Shown: positions 1-6,393, numbered from the stretch's first letter. The stretch is DNA of 8,443 nucleotides from Clostridia bacterium (GCA_017501125.1 JAFVXN010000046.1:1-8443), one strand, 5' to 3'. A program made the numbers and translations. The notes: generated by a model not told the origin, from the sequence alone.

Positions 1-757
1 AGCCTTCGAAAAGGCAATCGACGCGTATTCGAGAAGTATCGGTATGAAATTCGGTTGCGGATACATCACGTTGGAAGGCGGCGAGTTCAAAGGCCCGATT
101 GCAAAATTCCTCACCGAAGAACAAAAGGCGGAACTTTGCGAAACGTGTGGAATTAAGGAAGGGGATTCCCTCTTCTTTATCAGCGACGTGCCCGCCGTAG
201 TCAACAAACTGGCTGGCAGTATCCGTACGTGGCTGGGCGAAACGCTCGACCTTATCGACAAAGACAGGTTTGAATTCTGCTTTATCGTCGATTTCCCGAT
301 GTACGAATACAACGAGGAGGCAGGCAAGATTGACTTTACGCACAATCCCTTCTCTATGCCCCAAGGCGGTATGGACGCGCTCCTCAACAAAGACCCCCTC
401 GACATCTACGCATACCAGTACGATATCGTCTGCAACGGCGTAGAATTGTCCTCTGGCGCGGTGCGTAATCACAACCCCGATATCATGAGAAAGGCTTTTG
501 CTATCGCAGGCTATGGCGAGGAAGAATTGAAGGCGAAATTCGGCGCTTTGTATACGGCGTTCTCCTACGGTGCTCCCCCTCACGCGGGTATGGCGCCTGG
601 CGTAGACAGAATGGTTATGCTCATTGCCGAAGAGGAGACGATTAGAGACGTCATCGCCTTCCCGCTCAACTCCAACGCGCAAGATCTTATGATGAGCGCG
701 CCTGGCGAAGTGACGGAGATGCAACTTAGGGAAGCACATATCAAAGTGAGAGATTAA
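1..757 (+). CDS. aspS: Aspartyl-tRNA synthetase, C-terminal part (5' end outside window)
   Basis: Class II synthetase that attaches aspartate to tRNA in the cytoplasm. The reading frame is open from base 2, so the internal ATG at 44 is not the start; about 251 C-terminal residues are visible. They begin in the GAD insertion domain (KGPIAKFL, then DSLFFISDVPAVVNKLAGSI), continue into the catalytic core with FCFIVDFPMYEY, HNPFSMPQGG and NGVELSSGAVRNHNPD, and include class II motif 3 with its arginine (GMAPGVDRMVML, roughly bases 594-626). The end, AQDLMMSAPGEV...QLREAHIKV, is typical of Clostridia AspRS. The anticodon-binding domain lies upstream, so I cannot judge directly whether the enzyme is discriminating or also charges tRNA(Asn). 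Its position 12 bases before gatC suggests the non-discriminating type feeding GatCAB, which is inference. Identity is very secure. Confidence 0.96.
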   Translation, partial: AFEKAIDAYSRSIGMKFGCGYITLEGGEFKGPIAKFLTEEQKAELCETCGIKEGDSLFFISDVPAVVNKLAGSIRTWLGETLDLIDKDRFEFCFIVDFPMYEYNEEAGKIDFTHNPFSMPQGGMDALLNKDPLDIYAYQYDIVCNGVELSSGAVRNHNPDIMRKAFAIAGYGEEELKAKFGALYTAFSYGAPPHAGMAPGVDRMVMLIAEEETIRDVIAFPLNSNAQDLMMSAPGEVTEMQLREAHIKVRD

Positions 758-769
758 AGGAGAAAAAGG
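757..769 (+). promoter_or_regulatory. Ribosome binding site of gatC
   Basis: AAAGGAG overlaps the last base of the aspS stop codon and lies seven bases before the gatC ATG. Stop and Shine-Dalgarno together suggest that gatC is translated by ribosomes finishing aspS. Confidence 0.8.
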
Positions 770-1048
770 ATGGAAGACCTTTTGGATATGCTGGAAAAGG
801 TAAACCAGTTGTCGCTGACGGATGAAGAAAAAGCAGTGGCGGCGGGGTACTTTGCGGCGACGGAAAAAGATTTCGCGACGTTTTCGGCGGTAGATACGGA
901 CGGGGTGGAGCCCATGGTCCACGTCATGCCTCTCGAGAACGTGCTTCGTGAGGACGTTAGCAGTCAACCTTTCACGAGAGAGGATTTGCAAAAAGGCGCC
1001 CCCGAGGCAGAAGACGGGTACTGGGAAGTGCCTAGGCTGATAGAATAA
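770..1048 (+). CDS. gatC: Asp-tRNA(Asn)/Glu-tRNA(Gln) amidotransferase subunit C
   Basis: Small subunit (92 residues; the family is usually about 95-100) that in known GatCAB structures wraps around the GatA-GatB interface and stabilises the complex. The family signature is clear: a helical N-terminus with LSLTDEEKA, then VDTDGVEPMVHV near residues 41-51, NVLREDV near 57-63, and the C-terminal GYWEVPRLIE, matching the usual DGYFxVPxxxE ending. The ATG has a good Shine-Dalgarno (AAAGGAG, 7-base spacing). It lies 12 bases after aspS and 16 bases before gatA in one apparent operon. Nothing in GatC looks degraded, which matters because its partner GatA is highly unusual: GatC is still kept as a normal complex member. 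Confidence 0.93.
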   Translation: MEDLLDMLEKVNQLSLTDEEKAVAAGYFAATEKDFATFSAVDTDGVEPMVHVMPLENVLREDVSSQPFTREDLQKGAPEAEDGYWEVPRLIE

Positions 1049-1050
1049 AA

Positions 1051-1064
1051 GGGGAGGCAAAAGT
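1051..1064 (+). promoter_or_regulatory. Ribosome binding site deciding the gatA start
   Basis: GGGGAGG at 1051-1057, eight bases or so before ATG 1065 and just after the gatC stop at 1046-1048. The strong site and the lack of room upstream show that the short N-terminus of this GatA is real, not a mis-chosen start. Confidence 0.8.
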
Positions 1065-2180
1065 ATGACGTATACGACGAAAAAAGAGCCGACCTTTACG
1101 AAGGACGCAATCGCGCTCGACGATATGATTTTGACGAAAGACTCGCCCACGACGGCTGGGTCTAAGATGCTGGAGGGCTATACCTCTCTCTTTGACGCAA
1201 CCGTTGCAGAAAAACTTAGCGAGGACTATGAGATTCTCGGCAAGGTAGCGGTCAGCGAATTTGCGCTCGGTATGCTCGCAGATTCAGCGGCGACGGCTTT
1301 GGACGAAAAGGAGATTAAGGCGGTCGTTGGCTTGGACGCGAACGGTGCGTATAGGCGTACGGCGGCGCTCACGGGCAAGGTTTTTGTGAAACCCACCTAC
1401 GGGACCGTGTCCAGATTCGGGTTAATTCCCGTCGCTTGCTCGGGCGATACCGTCGGGGTAATGGCGGACGGCGCCGACGAGGCGAAAGAAGTGCTGGGCG
1501 TAATCGCAGGGCACGACGACAAGGACGGCACTAGCCTCCCTCAAGAGGTTTGCGCGGCGGCTTTAGACGCAGGCACTATTAAGAAGATAGCCGTCGTCAA
1601 AGACTTTACGGCGAACCTTTCCGCAGAGATGACGGCAAAAGTAGACGCGGCGATTGAAAAGGCAAAGGCGCAAGGCGCGGAGATTATCGAGGTGGACGGC
1701 GGCGTTTTGTCGCAGGCAAAACTGGCTTGGGCGATTTTGTCCTCAGCGGAATTTTGCAACAACGTTTCCCGCTACGACGGCGTCAAATACGGTTATCGTG
1801 CCAAGGGTTGCCATTCTATCGAGGAGATTTACGTGAGGTCCCGTTCCGAGACGTTCGGGTCGGCGGTAAAATCCGCGATTTTGTACGGCTCGCACGTGCT
1901 TTCCACGGACAACTACGACAAGATGTACGACAAGGCGCTCCGCGTAAGACGTCTCGTCAAGGCATATTTCGACGAACTGTTCACGAAAGTGGACGCGGTG
2001 TTGTTGCCCGCTTGTTCCAAGACGGATCTTTCGGCGACGGAATGCGTCTACGAGGAAAGCAAATACACGGCACCTGCCTCTATTACGGGTCTTCCCGTGG
2101 TCGTAGCCGCAGGCGTTCAGTGGCTGGGTAAGCCGCTTGCAGACGGCGCTTTGCTTGCTTTTAGCAAGCAACTTGCGTAA
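1065..2180 (+). CDS. gatA: GatA-family amidotransferase subunit lacking the amidase catalytic triad (pseudoenzyme)
   Basis: GatA normally hydrolyses glutamine and sends ammonia to GatB, using a Lys/cis-Ser/Ser triad. Homology is unmistakable: TTAGSKMLEGY (residues 29-39), DATVAEKL, ILGKVAVSEFALG, KPTYGTVSRFGL (109-120), an IAGHDDKDGTS segment, NVSRYDGVKYGYRAKGCHSIEEIYVRSRSE, LRVRRLVKAYFDELF and TGLPVVVAAGVQWLGKPL. But the protein has 371 residues instead of about 485. The first ~60 residues are missing. In the segment that normally reads IAIKDN the triad Lys is Asp19. The glycine/serine-rich GGSSGGS loop with the cis-Ser is deleted (about 22 residues lost between EFALG and residue 89), and GSDTGGSIR has become GLDANGAYR, so the nucleophile Ser is Ala95. 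About ten residues are also missing after TGLPVVVAAG, and the C-terminal tail is short. The frame has no stop or shift and codon use matches its neighbours, so it is probably a maintained protein: a structural GatA without glutaminase activity. The symbol indicates family, not proven activity. Confidence 0.9.
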   Translation: MTYTTKKEPTFTKDAIALDDMILTKDSPTTAGSKMLEGYTSLFDATVAEKLSEDYEILGKVAVSEFALGMLADSAATALDEKEIKAVVGLDANGAYRRTAALTGKVFVKPTYGTVSRFGLIPVACSGDTVGVMADGADEAKEVLGVIAGHDDKDGTSLPQEVCAAALDAGTIKKIAVVKDFTANLSAEMTAKVDAAIEKAKAQGAEIIEVDGGVLSQAKLAWAILSSAEFCNNVSRYDGVKYGYRAKGCHSIEEIYVRSRSETFGSAVKSAILYGSHVLSTDNYDKMYDKALRVRRLVKAYFDELFTKVDAVLLPACSKTDLSATECVYEESKYTAPASITGLPVVVAAGVQWLGKPLADGALLAFSKQLA

Positions 2181-2192
2181 AGGAGGGGGAAT
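2181..2192 (+). promoter_or_regulatory. Ribosome binding site of gatB
   Basis: AGGAGG immediately follows the gatA stop codon, six bases before ATG 2193: an almost ideal Shine-Dalgarno placed for coupled translation of GatA and GatB. Confidence 0.85.
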
Positions 2193-3629
2193 ATGGAATA
2201 CGAAGTAGTCATCGGCTTAGAGGTCCACTGCGAACTTGCTACCAACTCCAAAATTTTCTGTGCCTGTTCGGCAAAGTACGGCGCGGAAGCCAACGAACAC
2301 GTCTGTCCTGCCTGCTGTGGTATGCCTGGTATGTTGCCCATCGTCAACAAAAGGGTGGTTGATCTCGGTATGACGGCAGGTATGATGCTGAACTGTCACA
2401 TCAACCGCAAGACGACGTTCGATAAAAAGAATTACTATTATCCCGACCTGCCCGCGGCGTACCAAACGACGCAGTTGTTTGCGCCCATTTGTGTCAACGG
2501 TAGGGTGGATATCGAGACTTCCAAAGGCAAAAAGTCCGTGCGGATCAAACAAATCCATATGGAAGAAGACGCAGGCAAACTCGTCCACGATGACTGGCGC
2601 GATTTGACGATGGTCGATTACAACCGTACCAGCGTACCTTTGGTCGAGATAGTCAGCCAGCCCGATTTGTCTTCGGCGGAAGAGGTCGTGGCGTACCTCG
2701 AAAGATTGCGTTCCCTTCTCCGTTTTGCGAAGGTGTCCGATTGCAGATGGGAGCAAGGCTCCATGCGTTGCGACGTCAACCTGTCCGTCCGTGAAAAGGG
2801 CAGCGACAAACTTGGCGTGCGCACCGAGATGAAGAATATGAACTCCTTGGCGGCTATCACACGCGCGATTGAATACGAGACGGCGCGCCACATCGACGCC
2901 ATCGTCAACAAGACGGAGGAACTCGTCCAAGAGACCCGTCGTTGGGACGACGAGAAGGGCAAGTCCTTTGCGATGCGTACCAAGGAGACGGCAGGCGACT
3001 ACCGCTATTTCCCCGATCCCAACGTGATGCCCGTCGTCATCGACGATACGTGGTACAATCGCATTAAGGATAGTTTGCCAGAATTCCCCGAGGTCAAAAA
3101 AGCCAGATATATGGACGAACTTGGGCTTGGCGATTTTGACGCGACGTCGCTGGTGGAAAGCAGGGCGTTCTGCGACGTCTTCGAGGCGGCGTATGCGGAG
3201 TGTGGCTTGGCAAAAGACGCGGCAAACTGGATTTTGAAAGATTGTGCAAACCTTCTCAACAGGAACCAAATGACGGCGGATATGCTGTCTATCGACGGCA
3301 GGGCGCTGGGCAAACTTATTCGCCTCGTCGCCGACGAAAAGGTAGGCAGGGCGAACGCAAAATTCATCTTGGCGGAGATTTTTGCGGGGGCTACCGACCC
3401 TGAAAAGATTGCCGTTGAAAAGGGCTTTATCGTCAGCAACGACACCTCCCTTATCGAAAAGGTCGTGGTGGATATCGTAGCGGCGGATCCCAAATCGGTC
3501 GCCGACTATAAAGGTGGCAAGGAAAAGGCGTTTATGGCGCTGTTCGGTAAGTGCATGAGGGAACTCAAAGGCAACTGCAATCCGCAAGTGTTGCGTGAGT
3601 TGCTCCTCAAAGAAATTGACAAAGCATAA
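2193..3629 (+). CDS. gatB: Asp-tRNA(Asn)/Glu-tRNA(Gln) amidotransferase subunit B
   Basis: The subunit that phosphorylates the carboxyl group of mischarged Asp- or Glu-tRNA with ATP and completes amidation. At 478 residues it is full length. The start reads EVVIGLEVHCEL (His12); a zinc site of four cysteines follows (C23, C25, C38, C41 in CACSAKYGAEANEHVCPACC); the metal and kinase segment HMEEDAGKL is at 122-130; NRTSVPLVEIVSQPD is at 144-158 (SQPD where most members have SEPD, a minor change). RTEMKNMNSLAAI and ETRRWDD...RTKETAGDYRYFPDP are the conserved cradle-domain motifs. The C-terminal YqeY-like helical tail, which reads tRNA, runs from about 330 to the end (NWILKDCANLLNRN...). It follows gatA by 12 bases and is the last gene before a strong terminator. 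Unlike GatA it keeps every key motif I can recognise. Confidence 0.96.
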   Translation: MEYEVVIGLEVHCELATNSKIFCACSAKYGAEANEHVCPACCGMPGMLPIVNKRVVDLGMTAGMMLNCHINRKTTFDKKNYYYPDLPAAYQTTQLFAPICVNGRVDIETSKGKKSVRIKQIHMEEDAGKLVHDDWRDLTMVDYNRTSVPLVEIVSQPDLSSAEEVVAYLERLRSLLRFAKVSDCRWEQGSMRCDVNLSVREKGSDKLGVRTEMKNMNSLAAITRAIEYETARHIDAIVNKTEELVQETRRWDDEKGKSFAMRTKETAGDYRYFPDPNVMPVVIDDTWYNRIKDSLPEFPEVKKARYMDELGLGDFDATSLVESRAFCDVFEAAYAECGLAKDAANWILKDCANLLNRNQMTADMLSIDGRALGKLIRLVADEKVGRANAKFILAEIFAGATDPEKIAVEKGFIVSNDTSLIEKVVVDIVAADPKSVADYKGGKEKAFMALFGKCMRELKGNCNPQVLRELLLKEIDKA

Positions 3630-3632
3630 AAG

Positions 3633-3662
3633 AAAAAGACAAGCGATTACGCTTGTCTTTTT
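3633..3662. terminator. Bidirectional hairpin terminator between gatB and the minus-strand operon
   Basis: A 13-bp perfect stem (AAAAAGACAAGCG pairing with CGCTTGTCTTTTT) closes an ATTA loop at 3646-3649. A T run ends it on the plus strand, and the A run at 3633-3637 gives a U run on the minus strand. It lies four bases after the gatB stop and about 25 bases beyond the stop of the convergent SGNH gene, so it can end both transcripts. Confidence 0.92.
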
Positions 3663-3687
3663 TGTTTGTCTTATCATTGTGTCGCTA

Positions 3688-4419
3688 TCAAAAATGAGGG
3701 CTACTTAAGGCGTATTGCGCGGCTTCGACGGCGATTCTCTTTTCTTCAAGGGAGACCTCCTCGTCAAAGTCGTTAAAGTCGTTTATTTCCACCTTTTCCC
3801 CCGTCAAAGTGCCGTACCAGATCAGCGCCAACAGATACCTGCCTACGCCCAAAGACGCGTGGTAGAAGTCCCTATGCGTCTTGACGCCCTTGCGCTCCAT
3901 ATAGAACATACCGTTTCCGCAAGGGATCATCTCGTCGGCGTTTATCCGCCTTGCAGCCAAATTATAGGCGTTTCTCACCGCGTAATACATTTCGTCGGCA
4001 CTGTCGAAACCAGCGGTGCCTTTCAGCATATCGCAGCCTTCTTCGTACACCCAAGTTTGGTGGACGTACAATTTAGCGGCAGGGCAGTTTTTACGCACGA
4101 AATCGGCAAGCGCTTGCCAATAGGGCTCGTACGTAGGCACCCTGCCACTCAGCGCGCTACATTGTTGAAGGGTGACGACGTCCCAATTCTCTTTTTGCAA
4201 AGCCGCTTGAAGGGAGATTTTTTCGCCCGTGCTTTGTCCGTTCAATTCTATTTCATAGTCTTCCACACCCGTCTGCATATTGCCGTAGTGTCTTTCCAAC
4301 GAGCACCCAGGGATATACAGATTGACGGTGACGATTTCTTTGCCATAACTTTTGGCGACTTGGTGTATGTAGCGATGTGCGTCTTGAGAAAAACTGTTGC
4401 CGATAGATAATACTTTCAT
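3688..4419 (-). CDS. SGNH/GDSL-like hydrolase of the DUF4886 type
   Basis: A 243-residue protein that I assign to the DUF4886 branch of SGNH hydrolases, which include acyl- and acetyl-esterases acting on sugars. It opens MKVLSIGNSFSQD, where G7-N8-S9 matches block I and Ser9 would be the nucleophile. YIPGCSLERHYGN (35-47) resembles block II. WDVVTLQQCS (79-88) corresponds to the block III strand. HRDFYHASLGVGRYLLALIWY (182-202) carries the D184-x-x-H187 pair of block V. There is no signal peptide or membrane segment, so it should be cytosolic. The ATG has AAAGGA eight bases upstream and follows the glycosidase-like gene by 42 bases, so the two are probably co-transcribed. A role removing acyl groups from a glycan handled by the upstream protein is inference; the substrate is unknown. 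Confidence 0.82.
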   Translation of the reverse strand: MKVLSIGNSFSQDAHRYIHQVAKSYGKEIVTVNLYIPGCSLERHYGNMQTGVEDYEIELNGQSTGEKISLQAALQKENWDVVTLQQCSALSGRVPTYEPYWQALADFVRKNCPAAKLYVHQTWVYEEGCDMLKGTAGFDSADEMYYAVRNAYNLAARRINADEMIPCGNGMFYMERKGVKTHRDFYHASLGVGRYLLALIWYGTLTGEKVEINDFNDFDEEVSLEEKRIAVEAAQYALSSPHF

Positions 4420-4461
4420 TTTGATTGTCCTTTACCGATTTGTTCTTGGCGTTTTTCGCTG

Positions 4462-5733
4462 TTATTTTTCCAATTCGTAGCGGATGAGATAGGGCTTTTG
4501 CGAGGCGTCTTGCAGTCGCAAAAAAACGCATTCCCCAGGGGCAAGGTCGCCTGTAAGTGCAGTCGCGCCCCGTTCAATCAATACCTGTCCCCCGTCTTTT
4601 TTGCTTACCTCGTACACGTGCGAGGCGTTTTTCAAAGGCAAGGAGAAGGCGCGACGTTCGAGATAGTCTCGGTTGAGGATAAGTACGTATCGGTTGCCTT
4701 CGCCGTCGGTGAGTTCTCCCACCGAGATGCGTGCTGGAAGGGTGCCGTCAAAGAGAGCGCTCGTCGAAAAATCCTCCGTGTAGTTTGCTTTTTTGGGGTC
4801 GCTGGCGAGTACCGCTTGGTCGTGGAAGATGCCCGTCGAGGTGAGCGCCATCAAGGTATTCCCCCAAGGCACGACTTCCCCGTTAAAGCGTTTCGTGTCC
4901 TCAAAGGCAGGTAGTTTTTCCGCGGTTTCATCGTCGAAGATCGCGTTTATGGCACTGAAATGTTGCAGCGCTTTAGCACCGTGTAAAAGGGCAAGATAGG
5001 CTTGCACCGCCATTTTTTCATAGGTGATAGGCTCGTAGTCGGGGTTGCCCTTTCCTTGGTAATAGAACCACATGGGCGTATGTTTTTCTAACGAGTGTTT
5101 TCTAAGCAAGAACAAATCTTTCAATAAAGGACACTCGTCGAGTTGTTTTTCGTCGTTTGGCTTATAGAAATAGAAGGGATAGTAATCCAACGAAAAGACG
5201 GGCGGATTGATAATTTCGACGTAGTTTTTGAGGTATTCGTCGTACATATCGTTGCCGTATTGATAGAATTCGTTATAACTGGGTAAAGCGACGGAGAAGG
5301 GTAGCCTTTCTTCGTCTAATCTTTCCATAATATCCGTTTGAGATGCCGCCCGTTGGAGGTCGGGGAGATGATAAGGCTCGTCCCAGACGTAGTAGCCGAG
5401 GACGCGATTGCTTGCCTTACAGCGAGCGATACATTTTTCGATTTCCCCGTCTACGATTTCGTTGTTAACACTATCTTGGAATCCGCCGAAATATCGCCAG
5501 TCTTGCAGTAGGATATCGATACCTACGCGTTCGGCTGCGGGGATAGTGTCGTCCACGCGCTCTATGGGCACCCAACCCATTTCTGCGAGATTAAAATGCG
5601 CCTCTTTAAGGATTTGAAAGCCTTTAACTATATTTTTTGCGATGCCGTTAAAGGTGGATATGATAAAGTTGTCTTGTCGCCATTTTCTGGTGGGGTTGCC
5701 GAGCGGATATCGCTTGATAATTTTCTCGTCCAT
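4462..5733 (-). CDS. Putative glycoside-hydrolase-like TIM-barrel protein with C-terminal beta domain
   Basis: A 423-residue protein, family not firmly recognised. It reads like a TIM-barrel glycosidase of gut Firmicutes and Bacteroidetes: FIISTFNG near 23-30, HFNLAEMGW (46-54), GIDILLQDW (71-79), VLGYYVWDEPYH (111-122, with Glu119 a candidate acid/base like the NEP motif of clan GH-A), FSLDYYPFYFY (180-190), MWFYYQ (221-226) and HGAKALQHFSA (251-261). Residues from about 330 look like a beta-sandwich (RYVLILNRDYLERRAFSLPL, ending GECVFLRL). I cannot point to the second catalytic carboxylate. The ATG at 5733 is chosen over a TTG at 5784 because AGAGG precedes it by four bases and the TTG lies upstream of the -10 box, so it would not be transcribed. 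There is no signal peptide. First gene of a two-gene operon with the SGNH hydrolase; no transporter or regulator is adjacent. Confidence 0.7.
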   Translation of the reverse strand: MDEKIIKRYPLGNPTRKWRQDNFIISTFNGIAKNIVKGFQILKEAHFNLAEMGWVPIERVDDTIPAAERVGIDILLQDWRYFGGFQDSVNNEIVDGEIEKCIARCKASNRVLGYYVWDEPYHLPDLQRAASQTDIMERLDEERLPFSVALPSYNEFYQYGNDMYDEYLKNYVEIINPPVFSLDYYPFYFYKPNDEKQLDECPLLKDLFLLRKHSLEKHTPMWFYYQGKGNPDYEPITYEKMAVQAYLALLHGAKALQHFSAINAIFDDETAEKLPAFEDTKRFNGEVVPWGNTLMALTSTGIFHDQAVLASDPKKANYTEDFSTSALFDGTLPARISVGELTDGEGNRYVLILNRDYLERRAFSLPLKNASHVYEVSKKDGGQVLIERGATALTGDLAPGECVFLRLQDASQKPYLIRYELEK

Positions 5734-5772
5734 AATGCCTCTTTTGCGGGGGTATTTCACGTCGCCTTTCCT

Positions 5773-5800
5773 ATTATACCGCAAGAAAAAAATAAAGCAA
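5773..5800 (-). promoter_or_regulatory. Promoter of the minus-strand glycosidase/SGNH operon
   Basis: On the minus strand a perfect TATAAT lies at 5778-5773, with a TTGCTT -35-like hexamer at 5800-5795 (16-bp spacing, only 3 of 6 matching TTGACA). The predicted transcript starts near 5766, giving a leader of about 33 bases before ATG 5733. It looks like a housekeeping sigma-A promoter. Confidence 0.6.
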
Positions 5801-5823
5801 TAGGTTTGCGAAAAAAACCCAGC

Positions 5824-5841
5824 AAAAATTTATAAATTTTT
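5824..5841. repeat. 18-bp perfect AT-only palindrome between divergent promoters
   Basis: AAAAATTTATAAATTTTT equals its own reverse complement. It lies between the -35 regions of the minus-strand operon and spoVAE. It could be a repressor operator or an AT-rich UP element serving both sides; nothing in the sequence decides between these. Confidence 0.6.
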
Positions 5842-5847
5842 AACGGG

Positions 5848-5876
5848 GTATAGAAAGAGACGGTTTGCGTAGAATA
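5848..5876 (+). promoter_or_regulatory. Candidate sigma-G-like promoter of spoVAE
   Basis: GTATA (5848-5852) fits the sigma-F/G -35 consensus GHATR, and 17 bases later TAGAATA (5870-5876) partly fits the sigma-G -10 (CATNNTA, 3 of 5 fixed positions). No TTGACA-like box is present at the right distance. Forespore control agrees with the known regulation of spoVA in Bacillus. The match is partial, so this is a suggestion. Confidence 0.4.
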
Positions 5877-5893
5877 AAGAGAGGGAGGACGGG

Positions 5894-6277
5894 ATGTTTT
5901 CGCAGTTTTTAGAGATTATTTTCGCCTTCGTAAAGGCGTTCGTCGTCGGGGGATTGATATGCGTGATTGCGCAGGTGGTCATCAATTTCACCGACCTTAC
6001 GGCAGGCAAAATTTTGGTCATATTTATGCTCGCAGGGGTCGTGTTGCAGGGTTTGGGAGTGTATCAATATTTAGTTGACTTTGCAGGGGCAGGTGCGACG
6101 GTGCCTATCAGTGGGTTCGGGTATCTTCTCGCCAACGGTGCGATGAAAGGGGCGGAGAGGGGCTTTTTTGGCGCGTTCACGGGCGCGCTATCTGCCGCTA
6201 GCGCAGGCATATCCGCCGCCGTTATCTTTTCCTTTTTGATGGCGTTGATTTTTAAGTCAAAGACCAAGAAAAACTAA
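5894..6277 (+). CDS. spoVAE: Stage V sporulation protein AE (SpoVA channel subunit)
   Basis: A 127-residue inner-membrane protein of the SpoVA complex, which moves dipicolinic acid with calcium into the forespore and releases it at germination. It matches SpoVAE/SpoVAEb along its length: AFVVGGLICVIAQVVIN (15-31, first membrane helix), LTAGKILVIFMLAGVVLQGLG (35-55, second helix), the invariant DFAGAGATVPISGFGYLLA (62-80), GFFGAFTGALSAASAGISAAVIFSFLMALIF (90-120, further helices) and a short basic tail. The ATG follows a strong GGGAGG at 5883-5888. It stands alone: the divergent neighbour is unrelated, a terminator follows, and spoVAC and spoVAD are not in the window. In most Firmicutes spoVAE sits in one operon with them, so this may be a detached or additional copy. 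It shows that the organism has endospore genes. Confidence 0.93.
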   Translation: MFSQFLEIIFAFVKAFVVGGLICVIAQVVINFTDLTAGKILVIFMLAGVVLQGLGVYQYLVDFAGAGATVPISGFGYLLANGAMKGAERGFFGAFTGALSAASAGISAAVIFSFLMALIFKSKTKKN

Positions 6278-6294
6278 TCAAGAACCAATCAAAG

Positions 6295-6316
6295 ACGGCG
6301 CTTTTGCGCCGTTTTT
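6295..6316 (+). terminator. Rho-independent terminator of spoVAE
   Basis: A 7-bp GC-rich stem, ACGGCGC (6295-6301) with GCGCCGT (6306-6312), closes a TTTT loop and ends in five T. It lies 17 bases after the spoVAE stop and isolates spoVAE from murG. Confidence 0.9.
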
Positions 6317-6330
6317 CTTTGCGATAAAAG

Positions 6331-6359
6331 GCATAATCGAAGGAGCCGACGTCTATAAT
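6331..6359 (+). promoter_or_regulatory. Promoter of murG-yunB, possibly sigma-E-dependent
   Basis: GCATAAT (6331-6337) matches 6 of 7 positions of the sigma-E -35 consensus KMATATT. After 14 bases, TCTATAAT (6352-6359) matches 5 of 8 of the sigma-E -10 CATACAMT. The same stretch holds a perfect sigma-A -10, TATAAT (6354-6359), but without a good -35. The sigma-E reading fits the downstream yunB, a known sigma-E gene in Bacillus. Confidence 0.45.
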
Positions 6360-6393
6360 ATAGAAGAAACAACGACGAAAAGGTGGGGATAGT

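Noticed and set aside
44..46. ATG 44 as the start of aspS
   Set aside because: The AspRS frame continues upstream to base 2 with family-like sequence; the gene is simply cut by the window edge.
1065..2180. gatA as a decaying pseudogene
   Set aside because: The frame is unbroken for 371 codons, has strong ribosome sites before it and before gatB, and keeps many conserved motifs. Loss is confined to the catalytic parts.
2217..3677. 486-codon open frame on the minus strand antisense to gatB
   Set aside because: GatB on the plus strand is certain. The antisense translation has no recognisable family features and arises from the codon bias of gatB; it also has no ribosome site.
3715..4410. 231-codon plus-strand frame opposite the SGNH hydrolase gene
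   Set aside because: The minus-strand translation has clear SGNH motifs and a ribosome site; the plus-strand frame has neither.
5734..5784. Upstream TTG start at 5784 for the glycosidase-like gene
   Set aside because: It lies upstream of the -10 box, which would put the start codon outside the transcript. ATG 5733 has a ribosome site.
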